A stretch of 27,461 nt of DNA from Leptolinea sp. UBA5366 (GTDB lineage: Bacteria > Chloroflexota > Anaerolineae > Anaerolineales > Anaerolineaceae). Positions 1-8,201 of the stretch are shown piece after piece. The translations under genes were made by a program, and so were the position numbers. The first letter of the stretch is position 1, and each line of letters opens with the position of its first letter. The notes beneath the pieces are model-generated. The model was given only the letters and a program-made list of their open reading frames with translations, made no database searches and was not told where the DNA came from. The stretch lies in the NCBI GenBank assembly GCA_002407845.1, contig DHPK01000021.1, positions 5,719 through 33,179 of the forward strand, read 5' to 3'.

Positions 1-1
1 G

Positions 2-928
2 GCGGTTCAATTGGCGGAGATGCTCTGCAAACGGACGAACATGAAGAAAGTTTTCTTCTCTAATTCCGGTGCGGAAGCCAATGAATGCGCAATTAAAGCT
101 GCCCGCCAGTGGGGAGAAAACAAAAAAGGACTGCATCACGCGACGATTGTCACGCTGACGGACAGTTTTCACGGAAGGACGCTGACGACGCTGGCTGCCA
201 CCGGTCAGGATCATTATCATCACCAGTATCTGCCGCTGACGCCCGGATTTGTCTATGCGGAAACCAACAATGCGGCGGATCTTGAGTCCAAAGTGATTGC
301 GAACCAATGCTGCGCGATCATGATTGAGGTTATTCAGGGCGAGGGCGGTGTGAAATCGCTGACGCCTGAATTTATTTCTGCGGTTGCACGGATTGCCAGA
401 GAGAATAACCTGCTGGTGATCGTTGACGAAATTCAGACTGGCAACGGCCGCACGGGTAAACTCTATGGGTATATGAACTTTGATTTGCAGCCAGACATCG
501 TTACTACTGCAAAGGGTCTGGCAGGCGGGCTGCCGCTCGGCGCGACGCTGCTGGGCGAACGCGTCAAAGATGTTTTCACGCCCGGCTCGCATGGTTCGAC
601 CTTTGGCGGCAATCCGGTTTGCTGCGCCGGGGCGCTGAACGTTCTCAGCCGGATTGATGACGATCTGCTGAGAAGTGTGACAGAGAAATCTGAGTGGATT
701 ATTCAGCAGCTGAAAGAGAACAGCGGAGTGAAAAGCATCAGCGGCATGGGCTTAATGCTCGGGATTGACCCAGTCAAGCCGGTAGCTGCAGTGCTGAAAG
801 CGTGTGCTGAAAAGGGTGTTTTGGTTCTGAGCGCGAAAAATAAAGTGCGCCTGCTGCCGCCGCTGACAATCGAATGGGATCAGCTTAAAAAGGCGATCGA
901 GATCTTAGGAGATTGCCTGTCTGTTTAG
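2..928 (+). CDS. argD: Acetylornithine aminotransferase, 5' end missing
   Basis: Class III PLP-dependent aminotransferase that transfers an amino group between glutamate and N-acetylglutamate semialdehyde in arginine biosynthesis. The frame is open from base 2, so the N-terminus lies outside the window; the TTG at base 11 is not a real start. Visible family motifs are FFSNSGAEANE near the start (cofactor phosphate region), TDSFHGRT, VDEIQTGNGRTG (Asp that contacts the pyridine nitrogen), TTAKGLAGGLPLGA with the Schiff-base lysine, and STFGGNPVCCAGAL. The C-terminus is complete and a terminator follows. Ornithine or another omega-amino acid aminotransferase is possible, but the small size and motif spelling fit ArgD best. 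Confidence 0.9.
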   Translation, partial: AVQLAEMLCKRTNMKKVFFSNSGAEANECAIKAARQWGENKKGLHHATIVTLTDSFHGRTLTTLAATGQDHYHHQYLPLTPGFVYAETNNAADLESKVIANQCCAIMIEVIQGEGGVKSLTPEFISAVARIARENNLLVIVDEIQTGNGRTGKLYGYMNFDLQPDIVTTAKGLAGGLPLGATLLGERVKDVFTPGSHGSTFGGNPVCCAGALNVLSRIDDDLLRSVTEKSEWIIQQLKENSGVKSISGMGLMLGIDPVKPVAAVLKACAEKGVLVLSAKNKVRLLPPLTIEWDQLKKAIEILGDCLSV

Positions 929-952
929 CTGAAATCTGATCGTAAATGGTTC

Positions 953-981
953 AAAATCCCGTCCAAAAGGCGGGATTTTTT
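953..981 (+). terminator. Rho-independent terminator after argD
   Basis: The 9-bp arms AAAATCCCG (953-961) and CGGGATTTT (971-979) enclose a short loop and run into a T tract. It lies 24 bases after the argD stop and separates that gene from the membrane protein that follows. Confidence 0.85.
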
Positions 982-1067
982 CATGATAAGATGAGGCGAG
1001 GCAACTTTAATCTTTTCATGGCGTATATTAAAGACGAGTTGTGAAATGGAGGTTTGCATAGAAGCTT

Positions 1068-2714
1068 ATGAATAAACTTAAAAAAATAATCATGAATCTG
1101 TCTGATGATCTGAAACTGACTTTCCAACGCTTTCCGGTGACAGCCTTATTAATCGTGCTGACCGCGGTCACCTTTTCAATTTTCGTGGTTGATCCTGAGA
1201 CCAATCAGGCGATCTTTACTGAAAAAATTGTTCCTTTTCTGATCCTCTGGGGGTTTGGCACGTTCTTTGTTGAAACTCTTTTCAACACGAAAGACGTTCG
1301 AAAATGGATCGGCACAGCCCTGACAGCACTGGCGGCGTTTGGCTTTGTCTACTGGGTTAATTCTCAAGGAAAATCCGTCTATGGCTTCTCGCCGCTAAAA
1401 ACCGATGCCAATCTTTCCCGTTTTTATTACGCATACAAGCTGATCCTTCTCAGTTTGGGCGTTTATGTTCACCTGAAACGCTCAGAACAGCCTTTTGCGG
1501 AATATTGCAACAAGGTTGTACAGAACCTGGTTCAGATCGGCATTGTCTGCGGCGCGCTGGCAGCTGGGATTGCTATGGTCGGGGCTACATTTGTTTACCT
1601 GATCATGAACGGTTCCGACTATACGATCGTCCCGAAGACTGAATTCATTGTGATTGGCATCGTTGCCGGCATCGGTTTCCTTTCGTCGCTGATCAACACT
1701 AGAAAAGAAAGCGCAAAATTCTTTGTGCTGGTGGTTCGCAATGTGCTGCTTGTACTGCTGATAATTGCATTCGGGATCATTTATCTCTATATCGGAAAAA
1801 TTCTGATTACCCAGATTATGCCGTCGAATGAAGTATTTCGAATTCTCGCACTGCTGTTTGCGATCGGGCTGCCGATCTGGACACTGGCTGGCTGGAATGA
1901 CGAAAGCAGCTGGCAGACCCGCGTTGCACGCGTGCTGCCTTATGTCTTTATCCCGTTCATCGCGCTGCAAGGCTATTCAATCGGCTTGCGCATAGCAGAA
2001 AACGGGCTGACACCGAACCGCTATCTGTGCGTCATGCTGATCCTGTTTGAGTTGGTCTATATCGTTGTTTACTATCTGCGGAAACGGCAGGCAGGCATGA
2101 TGCTGCCATTTTTTGTCGTGTTTGTGCTGGTTGCAGGCGTCCTGCCCGGGGTCAACATGTACAGTCTTTCGCGCGCGGATCAATATCAGGCGCTCCAACG
2201 GTATCTGGACACAGATTTCGATTCCTTGACATCCGTGGAGCAACGGCGGATGATTGGCGCTTACTATTACCTTGAAAATCAGCAAGAAGGGAAGACGATG
2301 ATTGCTGATCTGGACCCTGCACTGGTGGACTCGATTAAAGCCAACCGGTATTATGGCGACCTTGATTCAAATCAGCGCTATTTCTTCTATCAATTTCCGG
2401 TATCGGACCTTGACATTGAGCCTTATCGCTCGCTGACCTTTGTCTCCGGATTGAAAGGAAGCGACTCACCAAGTCTTGAAGAATATGAACTTCGGACTTT
2501 GGACAATCAGGTGCTGACTACGGTTGACTTTTCTGAATTGGCCAGCCAGTTTGCAGCTGCCAGCCGGATTAACAATAAGGCGAAACTCGACTCGCTGCAA
2601 AAAATCGATATGGGGGATGGTAGCGTGCTGATTCTCCAATATCTGAACCTGTATCTTGATCTGGATGAGAATGTGGAAATGCTGGATCTGAATGGGTACT
2701 GGTTAAAACCTTAA
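1068..2714 (+). CDS. DUF4153-like polytopic membrane protein
   Basis: A 548-residue integral membrane protein. The first ~365 residues form about ten hydrophobic segments. The last ~180 residues are soluble and contain the YYLENQ and RRMIGAYYY region, so an extracytoplasmic or cytoplasmic tail follows the membrane part. The topology and size resemble the DUF4153 family, which has no established biochemical role. The ATG follows an in-frame TAG closely, so the start cannot be much earlier; a GGAGG at about 1049 is rather far (about 15 bases), leaving the ATG at 1092 as an alternative. It stands alone, with a terminator before and after. Function unknown. Confidence 0.7.
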   Translation: MNKLKKIIMNLSDDLKLTFQRFPVTALLIVLTAVTFSIFVVDPETNQAIFTEKIVPFLILWGFGTFFVETLFNTKDVRKWIGTALTALAAFGFVYWVNSQGKSVYGFSPLKTDANLSRFYYAYKLILLSLGVYVHLKRSEQPFAEYCNKVVQNLVQIGIVCGALAAGIAMVGATFVYLIMNGSDYTIVPKTEFIVIGIVAGIGFLSSLINTRKESAKFFVLVVRNVLLVLLIIAFGIIYLYIGKILITQIMPSNEVFRILALLFAIGLPIWTLAGWNDESSWQTRVARVLPYVFIPFIALQGYSIGLRIAENGLTPNRYLCVMLILFELVYIVVYYLRKRQAGMMLPFFVVFVLVAGVLPGVNMYSLSRADQYQALQRYLDTDFDSLTSVEQRRMIGAYYYLENQQEGKTMIADLDPALVDSIKANRYYGDLDSNQRYFFYQFPVSDLDIEPYRSLTFVSGLKGSDSPSLEEYELRTLDNQVLTTVDFSELASQFAAASRINNKAKLDSLQKIDMGDGSVLILQYLNLYLDLDENVEMLDLNGYWLKP

Positions 2715-2753
2715 CGAATGCAGCCGGTTCCATAACCTAGCTTATTGCTGATT

Positions 2754-2797
2754 AAAAGCGCTGTGCGGCGAAAAAAAACCTGCACAGCGCTTTTTAT
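2754..2797 (+). terminator. Strong rho-independent terminator
   Basis: Perfect 13-bp arms, AAAAGCGCTGTGC (2754-2766) and GCACAGCGCTTTT (2782-2794), are followed by more T residues. It ends transcription of the DUF4153-like gene. Confidence 0.9.
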
Positions 2798-2964
2798 TAA
2801 CTGGTGCTCAAAGTTTATCTCTTACGAGTCTTTTAGGTTTGAATTTATCCGAGACCAGCATACTGGGTGGTTCTTGCTTCGAATTTCGGATACGGTTGGA
2901 TCGTTGATTAGCAACTCGGGACATGAACTTGTCATACCATTTGTCACATTTTTTAAAAACTCGA

Positions 2965-2993
2965 TTGACAGAATATTTTTTTTGATTATAAAT
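2965..2993 (+). promoter_or_regulatory. Sigma70-type promoter of the lysine riboswitch transcript
   Basis: A consensus -35 TTGACA (2965-2970) and a -10 TATAAA (2987-2992) are separated by 16 bases. Transcription would begin near base 3000, just upstream of the riboswitch aptamer. The stretch between the preceding terminator and this promoter (2798-2964) shows no gene. Confidence 0.75.
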
Positions 2994-3019
2994 AGGCTCA
3001 TCTTCTCCAAAGAAGATCA

Positions 3020-3190
3020 GATTGATAGAGGTGCGGGGTTCATCAGTATCCAGCGGGAGCCGCTCAAACGGCGCAGATCGATGGAAAAAGGGGAGTCCGC
3101 CGAAATGAATAGGGTTTTGGGACCTGATTCGTTGGGCATAAGGAAAATATCCTTATGACTGTCACAGTCATGTGGAGCGCTATCTCAGTC
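3020..3190 (+). promoter_or_regulatory. Lysine riboswitch (L box)
   Basis: The conserved landmarks of the lysine aptamer are present in order: GATAGAGGTGCGG opening P1/P2, the loop-E-type CATCAGTATCC, AAGGGGAG-like GGGGAGTCCGCCGAA, the P3/P4 arms, CTGTCACAGTCATGTGGAG, and the closing GCGCTATCTC. P1 pairs GATAG (3024-3028) with CTATC (3180-3184). In this family, lysine binding stabilises the aptamer and switches off the downstream gene. A terminator 22 bases further on provides the expression platform, so lysine is expected to cause premature termination ahead of the permease gene. Confidence 0.93.
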
Positions 3191-3211
3191 CCTATTTATG
3201 CCTGAATGGTT

Positions 3212-3255
3212 AAATAACGGCAGATGCAAAGCGCTTCAGCCGTTATTTTTTATTT
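3212..3255 (+). terminator. Riboswitch-controlled terminator (expression platform)
   Basis: AAATAACGGC (3212-3221) and GCCGTTATTT (3239-3248) form a 10-bp stem followed by a T-rich tract (TTTTTTATTTT). It lies between the lysine aptamer and the permease RBS, the expected place for a transcription attenuator. The 3' part of the aptamer or the 3185-3215 linker would form the competing antiterminator; I did not resolve that pairing. Confidence 0.85.
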
Positions 3256-3270
3256 TGCCAGGAGGGCATG

Positions 3271-4647
3271 ATGGACGAGAAGCAAAGGCTTGAAGCACTG
3301 ACAACAGACGAGACCGAATTCCGCCGCGAAATTGGCGTGTTCGGTGGGGTCAGCATTATTGGCGGAATCATGATTGGTTCCGGTATTTTTTACCTAGGTT
3401 CTTATGTTTTGATGCGCACCGGGATGAGCCAGGGTCTGGCGTTGTTGGCATGGATCATCGGCGGTATCGTCTCGATGCTCGGCGGACTGTGTTTCGCTGA
3501 ATTGGGTGCATCGATTCCGAGAGCCGGCGGTATGACAGTTTATCTCAGCGAAGCATTTCATCCGATTGTTGGCTTTTTGAATGGCTGGACCGGTATCCTG
3601 ATCGGCAGCCCGGGTTCCATTGCTGCGATCGCGATTGCCCTGCCAACTGCACTGCGCGCATTCACTCCGATCAGCGACACCGGGATCAAAGTGATCGCGA
3701 TTCTGCTGACGATTGGACTGACCATTTTCAACTACTTCGGCATTAAGATCGGCAGCCGGCTGCAAAACATTTCCATGGTTGCCAAGCTGATCCCGATTGT
3801 GATCATTCTGCTGGCGGCTCTGTTCATGGGCAACGTCAATCCCGAATTCACCTTTGTTCCCCAGGGAGATCCCGTCGGAATGGGCAAAGTGATCGGCATG
3901 GTCGCGTTTGCAGTCATCGCCACGCTGTGGGCATATGAAGGCTGGACGAACCTCAACAACGTTGCGGAAGAAATGAAGAATCCGCGCCGCAACCTGCCAT
4001 TGGCAATCATTATCGCAATCGGCGGCATCACCATTCTTTACACCTTGTTCAATTACGCAATTTACCGCGTCTTGCCATTCGAGCAAATTCAGGGCTTTAT
4101 TGAGTCCGGCAACTACTATCTCGGAACTGAAGCCGCGAAGGCAACGCTCGGCAATGCCGGCGCGATTATCGTGACAATCGCAATGCTGCTCTCAATGTTC
4201 GGCTCGCTGAACGGCTGTGTGCTGGCATTCCCGCGAACATATTATGCATTGGCTGAAGGCGGACACTTCTTCAAGGGTTTTGCGAACCTGCACCCGAAAT
4301 ATAAGACCCCATCTGCCGGTTTGTGGGCACAGTGCGTTCTTTCAATCATTCTGATTCTGATCCGCAACCTCGATCAGCTGACCAGTCTGGTGGTGTTCAC
4401 CAGCATGCTGTTCAACGTTCTGACAGTTATCGCTGTGATTATTCTGCGCCGGAAGTACCCAACCATCGAACGGCCTTTCAAGATTTGGGCTTACCCTGTT
4501 TCAGTTATTCTTACTGCGCTGATTTTCATTGGACTGTTAGCTAACACTTTGATTGAAGACCCGACCACCTCATTGATGGGGTTGGCGATCCCAGCTGTCG
4601 GCATTCTCTTCTACTTCATCTTCGGAAAGATGAATCAGCGGGCATAA
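3271..4647 (+). CDS. APC-family amino-acid permease, probable lysine transporter
   Basis: A 458-residue secondary transporter with about twelve membrane segments. The N-terminal TM1 motif GGVSIIGGIMIGSGIFYLG is the hallmark substrate-binding helix of the APC superfamily (LAT-like branch). FNYFGIKIGSRLQN and the cytoplasmic EEMKNPRRNLP are also typical. The upstream lysine riboswitch strongly suggests that lysine, or a mixture including it, is carried. Two tandem ATGs occur; AGGAGG (3260-3265) is five bases from the second (3271) and only two from the first (3268), so the second is preferred. The amidohydrolase gene follows after 14 bases and is probably co-transcribed. The lysine specificity comes from context, not from sequence identity. 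Confidence 0.88.
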   Translation: MDEKQRLEALTTDETEFRREIGVFGGVSIIGGIMIGSGIFYLGSYVLMRTGMSQGLALLAWIIGGIVSMLGGLCFAELGASIPRAGGMTVYLSEAFHPIVGFLNGWTGILIGSPGSIAAIAIALPTALRAFTPISDTGIKVIAILLTIGLTIFNYFGIKIGSRLQNISMVAKLIPIVIILLAALFMGNVNPEFTFVPQGDPVGMGKVIGMVAFAVIATLWAYEGWTNLNNVAEEMKNPRRNLPLAIIIAIGGITILYTLFNYAIYRVLPFEQIQGFIESGNYYLGTEAAKATLGNAGAIIVTIAMLLSMFGSLNGCVLAFPRTYYALAEGGHFFKGFANLHPKYKTPSAGLWAQCVLSIILILIRNLDQLTSLVVFTSMLFNVLTVIAVIILRRKYPTIERPFKIWAYPVSVILTALIFIGLLANTLIEDPTTSLMGLAIPAVGILFYFIFGKMNQRA

Positions 4648-4661
4648 AGGAGGCCAAAAAA

Positions 4662-6290
4662 ATGAGAACTGCATACTATAACGGAAAAATTTATTTGGAA
4701 CGCGAAAGCTTTGCTGAAGCCGTTCTGGTGGAAAACGACCGAATTCTGCAAGTTGGCACGAGTGCCGAAATTCTGGCGCAGGCAAATCTGGATGAGCGCG
4801 TCGATCTTGGCGGCAATACGGTTATTCCCGGATTGAACGATTCCCACATGCACCTGATGTCGGTTGGCAAGGCGTTGGAGCAACTTTCGCTCGCCGATTG
4901 CACCTCGGTTGAGAACATCATTCAAAAGAGCCGCGAATACCTTGCCTCGCACCCGATCGCTCAGCAAAAAGGGCTGTATGGCCGCGCTTGGAATCAGGAC
5001 TATTTTATCGACGAACAGCGCATTCCTAACCGCCATGATCTGGATCGGATTTCAACTGAAATTCCTGTCATTCTGGAGCGCGTCTGCGGTCACAGCTTGG
5101 TGACCAACACCAAAGCGATTGAAATGCTCGGACTGCAAGCCGGGTCGCCGCAATATCGCGGGGGCACTTTCGAACTGGAAGCGGACGGAACCCCGAACGG
5201 CGTCTTCACTGAAGATGCCTGCAAATATCCGCTGGCTTTGATTCCGGAAGCCACGATGGAAGAAAACCGGGAACTGTTTATCCGCGCGATGGAATATGCA
5301 GTTTCAAAAGGCGTGACCTCTGTCCAATCGAATGACCTCGGCAGTTTCATGCGCTATCTGAACGGTTTTGTTGAGATGATCGAAGAACTGTTTGGCAGCG
5401 AGTCCGCACCCCTGCGCTACCACTTGCAGTCCTGTTTTCAGACACCGGCAGATTTCCGGGTCAGCTGCGAGACCGGCCTTTACAGCCGCCGGGAGCAGAT
5501 TGCCAGCGATTGGATCACGATCGGCCCGCTGAAACTGTTCAAAGACGGCAGCCTCGGTGCGCGCACTGCGATGGTTCGCAACCCTTATCAGGATGATCCT
5601 GTCAACCCGAATAATCTCGGTGTGGAAACAACCGACAATGCCACGATGGATGACTATTGCGCGATTGCTGACGAGTTCGGCGTGCAGGTCATGACCCACG
5701 TCATCGGTGACCGGGCAGTCGGCGCTGTGCTGGACAATTACGAAAAAATTCAGCACGACGGCCGAAACCCCCACCGCAACACGCTGAACCATTGCCAGTT
5801 GACCACTCGGGAAGACCTCGAGCGCATCGTGCGCATGGGCGTGCTGGTGCAGTATCAGCCGATTTTTATCGATTATGATCACCGGATCTGTGTGTCGCGC
5901 GTCGGCGAAGAATTGTCCTCCACATCTTATGCCTTCCGCACCCTGCAGGATCTTGGCGGTCAAATTTCCTATGGGACTGATTCGCCGGTTGAGGACTGCA
6001 ACCCGTTCCCGAACCTTTATTGCGCAGTTGTGCGCGAGGGGCTGGACGGCGATCCGGAAGGCGGCTATTACCCGCAGGAACGCGTAGATATCTACACAGC
6101 AATAGATGCCTACACGATCGGCAGCGCCTATAACGAGTTCAAGGAAGACCGAAAGGGGCGGATCGCTCCCGGATTCCTGGCGGATATGGTTGTGCTTGAC
6201 CGCGATATTTTCAGCGTCCCAGCGGTTGAGATAAAAGACATTCTGCCGCTCAGAACCATTGTCGGCGGACGGACTGTTTACCAAGCGTAA
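4662..6290 (+). CDS. YtcJ-type metal-dependent amidohydrolase
   Basis: A 542-residue member of the amidohydrolase superfamily (amidohydrolase_3, YtcJ/ExoN-like). It shows the N-terminal beta-sandwich, then VIPGLNDSHMHL with the metal-binding HxH, KLFKDGSLGART with the lysine usually carboxylated or placed near the metals, MTHVIGDRAV and NHCQLT with further metal-ligand histidines, and ISYGTDSPVEDCNPF with the catalytic Asp. The C-terminus GFLADMVVLDRDIF completes the fold. A strong RBS, AAGGAGG, lies before the ATG. It lies behind the lysine-regulated permease, so it probably hydrolyses an amide or cyclic amide linked to lysine or another amino-acid derivative. The true substrate is unknown. 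Confidence 0.85.
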   Translation: MRTAYYNGKIYLERESFAEAVLVENDRILQVGTSAEILAQANLDERVDLGGNTVIPGLNDSHMHLMSVGKALEQLSLADCTSVENIIQKSREYLASHPIAQQKGLYGRAWNQDYFIDEQRIPNRHDLDRISTEIPVILERVCGHSLVTNTKAIEMLGLQAGSPQYRGGTFELEADGTPNGVFTEDACKYPLALIPEATMEENRELFIRAMEYAVSKGVTSVQSNDLGSFMRYLNGFVEMIEELFGSESAPLRYHLQSCFQTPADFRVSCETGLYSRREQIASDWITIGPLKLFKDGSLGARTAMVRNPYQDDPVNPNNLGVETTDNATMDDYCAIADEFGVQVMTHVIGDRAVGAVLDNYEKIQHDGRNPHRNTLNHCQLTTREDLERIVRMGVLVQYQPIFIDYDHRICVSRVGEELSSTSYAFRTLQDLGGQISYGTDSPVEDCNPFPNLYCAVVREGLDGDPEGGYYPQERVDIYTAIDAYTIGSAYNEFKEDRKGRIAPGFLADMVVLDRDIFSVPAVEIKDILPLRTIVGGRTVYQA

Positions 6291-6310
6291 TCAGGCAAGA
6301 GATTAACATA

Positions 6311-6340
6311 AGCTGCCAGCCTGTTCTTTGGCTGGCAGCT
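6311..6340. repeat. Perfect 11-bp inverted repeat (hairpin)
   Basis: AGCTGCCAGCC (6311-6321) and GGCTGGCAGCT (6330-6340) form a strong stem with an 8-base loop, 20 bases after the amidohydrolase stop. No T tract follows in either direction, so it may stabilise the mRNA 3' end or assist the terminator just beyond it. Confidence 0.6.
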
Positions 6341-6350
6341 ACAATAACCG

Positions 6351-6395
6351 AATAACACAGCGGGCGGATAAAAAATCCGCCCGCTGTTATTTTAT
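6351..6395. terminator. Terminator between convergent genes
   Basis: AGCGGGCGGAT (6359-6369) pairs with ATCCGCCCGCT (6375-6385), and flanking AATAAC/GTTATT extends the stem around a 2-base bulge; TTTTAT follows on the plus strand. It serves the amidohydrolase operon and may also stop flavodoxin transcription coming from the other side. Confidence 0.8.
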
Positions 6396-6403
6396 GAATA
6401 CTT

Positions 6404-6928
6404 TCAGAATACCAAATCAATTTCAGCCAGCCAGTTCGCGAGCGCCTGATCTGACCGGATGGATTGACTGCCCCGAACCTCAAATCCGGGCAGCAGGCTG
6501 GCAGTCGGGCAGCATTTTTTGATATCCCTTTCGCTTTTTCCTAAACCGCTGCCTTCATGCGTACAGAAAGGGGCGATGGTTTTGTCAGAAAAATCAAAAT
6601 GCTCGAGGAAGGTGAACAGGCTCATCGGCATCGTTCCCCACCAGTTCGGGAAGCCGAGAAAAATCAGGTCGTATTTTTCGATTGATTCTGGAAAGCGAAC
6701 CAGTGGCGGGCGGGCTTTTGCTAAAAATTCAGTTTTTGCTTCCTCTGTGCAGACCGTGTAGAACTCGGAATAAGGCTTCACTGTTTCGATCCGGAAAAGA
6801 TCTCCGCCAGTCAATCGCTGGAGCTTTTCCGCAACCAGCTGCGTGTTTCCGGTAGGAAGCGAAACGATTTTCCCGGCGATATAGTTTTCACCTGGTCTGG
6901 AAAAATAGGCAATCAGATTCTTGTTCAT
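6404..6928 (-). CDS. Flavodoxin family protein
   Basis: A 174-residue FMN-binding electron carrier or quinone-reductase-like protein. The N-terminal LIAYFSRPGENY and GNTQLVAEKL match the flavodoxin phosphate-binding start (Flavodoxin_4-like, with an insertion before the P-loop). KYDLIFLGFPNWWGTMPMS is the second FMN-contact loop, and APFCTHEGSGLGKSERD is the third. Start supported by GAGGAGG seven to eight bases upstream. In anaerobes such proteins act as low-potential carriers or in oxidative-stress reductions. The adjacent oxygen-defence operon on the same strand is consistent with that, although a terminator separates them. Confidence 0.88.
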   Translation of the reverse strand: MNKNLIAYFSRPGENYIAGKIVSLPTGNTQLVAEKLQRLTGGDLFRIETVKPYSEFYTVCTEEAKTEFLAKARPPLVRFPESIEKYDLIFLGFPNWWGTMPMSLFTFLEHFDFSDKTIAPFCTHEGSGLGKSERDIKKCCPTASLLPGFEVRGSQSIRSDQALANWLAEIDLVF

Positions 6929-7170
6929 AAACCCTCCTCAGGCAGCGGAACCGATGGCTGCGTGTTGAACTGCCGGCTGGCGTTTAATTCATTGATCATT
7001 ACAAAAGTGCCTGAAACCAGGCTGCTAATAAAAAGAATAAGACCAACTTGGAACGACAGTATGTTAAGCATAATTGAAAAAAGAAATATTTGAAGGTGAC
7101 TTGGATAAAAATCTGATGAAGGGTAGGATCGATTGCCGATTTTGAGCGAAGCCTTAATATTCTGGTTCAT
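6925..7170 (-). CDS. Doubtful small membrane protein
   Basis: An open frame of up to 81 codons with two hydrophobic stretches around residues 28-57 (IFLFSIMLNILSFQVG and LILFISSLVSGTFVM). Its stop overlaps the flavodoxin start by ATGA, which suggests coupling. Against it: the ATG at 7170 has no RBS and lies directly beyond the rubrerythrin terminator. Starts at internal ATGs (for example residue 34) would shorten it. The product is not recognised. It may be just the flavodoxin leader. Confidence 0.3.
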   Translation of the reverse strand: MNQNIKASLKIGNRSYPSSDFYPSHLQIFLFSIMLNILSFQVGLILFISSLVSGTFVMINELNASRQFNTQPSVPLPEEGL

Positions 7171-7175
7171 ATATA

Positions 7176-7212
7176 TAAAAAAAGCCAGTGCCTTATTTTG
7201 TGAGGCACTGGC
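7176..7212 (-). terminator. Terminator of the rubredoxin-desulfoferrodoxin-rubrerythrin operon
   Basis: On the minus strand GCCAGTGCCT (7203-7212 reversed) and AGGCACTGGC (7184-7193 reversed) form a perfect 10-bp stem followed by seven T residues. It is 20 bases after the rubrerythrin stop. Confidence 0.9.
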
Positions 7213-7232
7213 ATAAAGGTACTTCTAAGGAA

Positions 7233-7772
7233 TTAATAATTTACACAGCGGATTTCAAAATAAGCCTGAGGATGATCACAGGTCGGGCATTTTTCAGGGG
7301 CTTTCTTTCCGTAGTGCAGGTGGCCGCAATTCCGGCAGATCCAAACAACTTCTTCTTCACTGACAAACACTTTGTTGGAGTCCAGATTTGCGCTCAGCTT
7401 GCGATAGCGCTCTTCATGTGCCTTCTCGATATTGGCAACCAGTTCGAAATGAACAGCGATTTCTTTGAATCCTTCTGCGCGGGCAGTTTCGGCGAATCCT
7501 TTGTACATTTCGGTCCATTCATAATTTTCGCCTGCAGCCGCATCCAGCAAGTTCGCTGGTGTCGCCGGCACATCGCCGCCATGCAGGAATTTGAACCATA
7601 ATTTAGCGTGTTCGCGTTCATTGCCTGAAGTTTCAGTGAAAATCGCGCTGACCTGTTCCAGTCCGTCCTTCTTGGCTTTTGAAGCATAGTATGAATATTT
7701 GTTTGTTGCCATTGACTCGCCGGCAAATGCGTCCTGTAAATTCTTTTCGGTTTTTGACCCTTTTAATTCCAT
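7233..7772 (-). CDS. rbr: Rubrerythrin
   Basis: A 179-residue non-haem diiron peroxidase that reduces hydrogen peroxide in anaerobes. The ferritin-like four-helix domain comes first, with diiron ligands in AFAGESMA, NEREHAKLWF (ExxH), YEWTEMYKGFAE and ANIEKAHEERY (ExxH). The C-terminal rubredoxin domain has two metal knuckles, CRNCGH and CPTCDH. I chose the internal ATG at 7772 because AGAGGAAATA lies directly before it; an upstream in-frame ATG at 7802 has no RBS. It is the last gene of an operon with rubredoxin and desulfoferrodoxin, which fits a peroxide step following superoxide reduction. Confidence 0.95.
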   Translation of the reverse strand: MELKGSKTEKNLQDAFAGESMATNKYSYYASKAKKDGLEQVSAIFTETSGNEREHAKLWFKFLHGGDVPATPANLLDAAAGENYEWTEMYKGFAETARAEGFKEIAVHFELVANIEKAHEERYRKLSANLDSNKVFVSEEEVVWICRNCGHLHYGKKAPEKCPTCDHPQAYFEIRCVNY

Positions 7773-7807
7773 TATTTCCTCTTGTTTCAAAATTTTCTGC
7801 AAAGATG

Positions 7808-8197
7808 CTAAAGTTCAGCTACCCATAATCCGTGCAGATTGCACCAGGCATAAATTTTCCCGGTATATCCGTTATCAATTTTGATCGTTATTTGCGGCGC
7901 TGCGCCCGGTTCCAGAAATTCATGAATAATCGAGTTCTGGTAAACAACTGCAATCCAGCCGATGTGATGTTCTTCTGTCATGGGGTGATCGACGCCGCCA
8001 ACCCGAATTAACATATCGCTGTTGCCGAGCATTTCGTACACGGGCACATGCTTTTCGGTGGAGGCGTCAGTTGAATTAGCGACCAATAATTTCATCGGTT
8101 TTCCGCAGCAAACCAGTTCACCGGGTCCCTGCTCTAGCAAGGATACTTGGTTTCCGCAGGTTTCACATTGGAAAACTTCCAATTCCTTGAGGACCAT
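7808..8197 (-). CDS. dfx: Desulfoferrodoxin (superoxide reductase)
   Basis: A 129-residue two-domain (2Fe) superoxide reductase that reduces superoxide to hydrogen peroxide without making oxygen. The N-terminal desulforedoxin domain shows CETCGN and CCGKPM for the Fe(Cys)4 centre. The catalytic domain shows EKHVPV, EEHHIGWI and CNLHGLW, which carry the His4-Cys ligands of the active iron. The start is five bases after the rubredoxin stop without a clear RBS of its own, so it is probably translated by coupling. Electrons would come from the co-transcribed rubredoxin. Confidence 0.95.
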   Translation of the reverse strand: MVLKELEVFQCETCGNQVSLLEQGPGELVCCGKPMKLLVANSTDASTEKHVPVYEMLGNSDMLIRVGGVDHPMTEEHHIGWIAVVYQNSIIHEFLEPGAAPQITIKIDNGYTGKIYAWCNLHGLWVAEL

Positions 8198-8201
8198 CAG
8201 C

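Noticed and set aside
1482..1970. Antisense frames in the DUF4153-like gene
   Set aside because: Low-complexity translations opposite transmembrane segments, no RBS and no domain.
2745..3158. 137-codon plus-strand frame before the permease
   Set aside because: It begins inside a terminator and runs through the promoter and lysine riboswitch; the RNA explains the conservation better than a protein.
3394..4086. 230-codon antisense frame in the permease gene
   Set aside because: The translation is rich in Asn, His, Gln and Cys without hydrophobic cores; it mirrors the membrane-protein codons of the other strand.
5304..6284. 326-codon open frame antisense to the amidohydrolase gene
   Set aside because: Its long size comes from codon bias of the amidohydrolase on the other strand; the translation shows no motif and has no RBS.
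6311..6340. Terminator call for the 11-bp hairpin after the amidohydrolase gene
   Set aside because: No T tract on either strand; the next hairpin (6351-6395) fits a terminator much better, so this one is listed only as a repeat.
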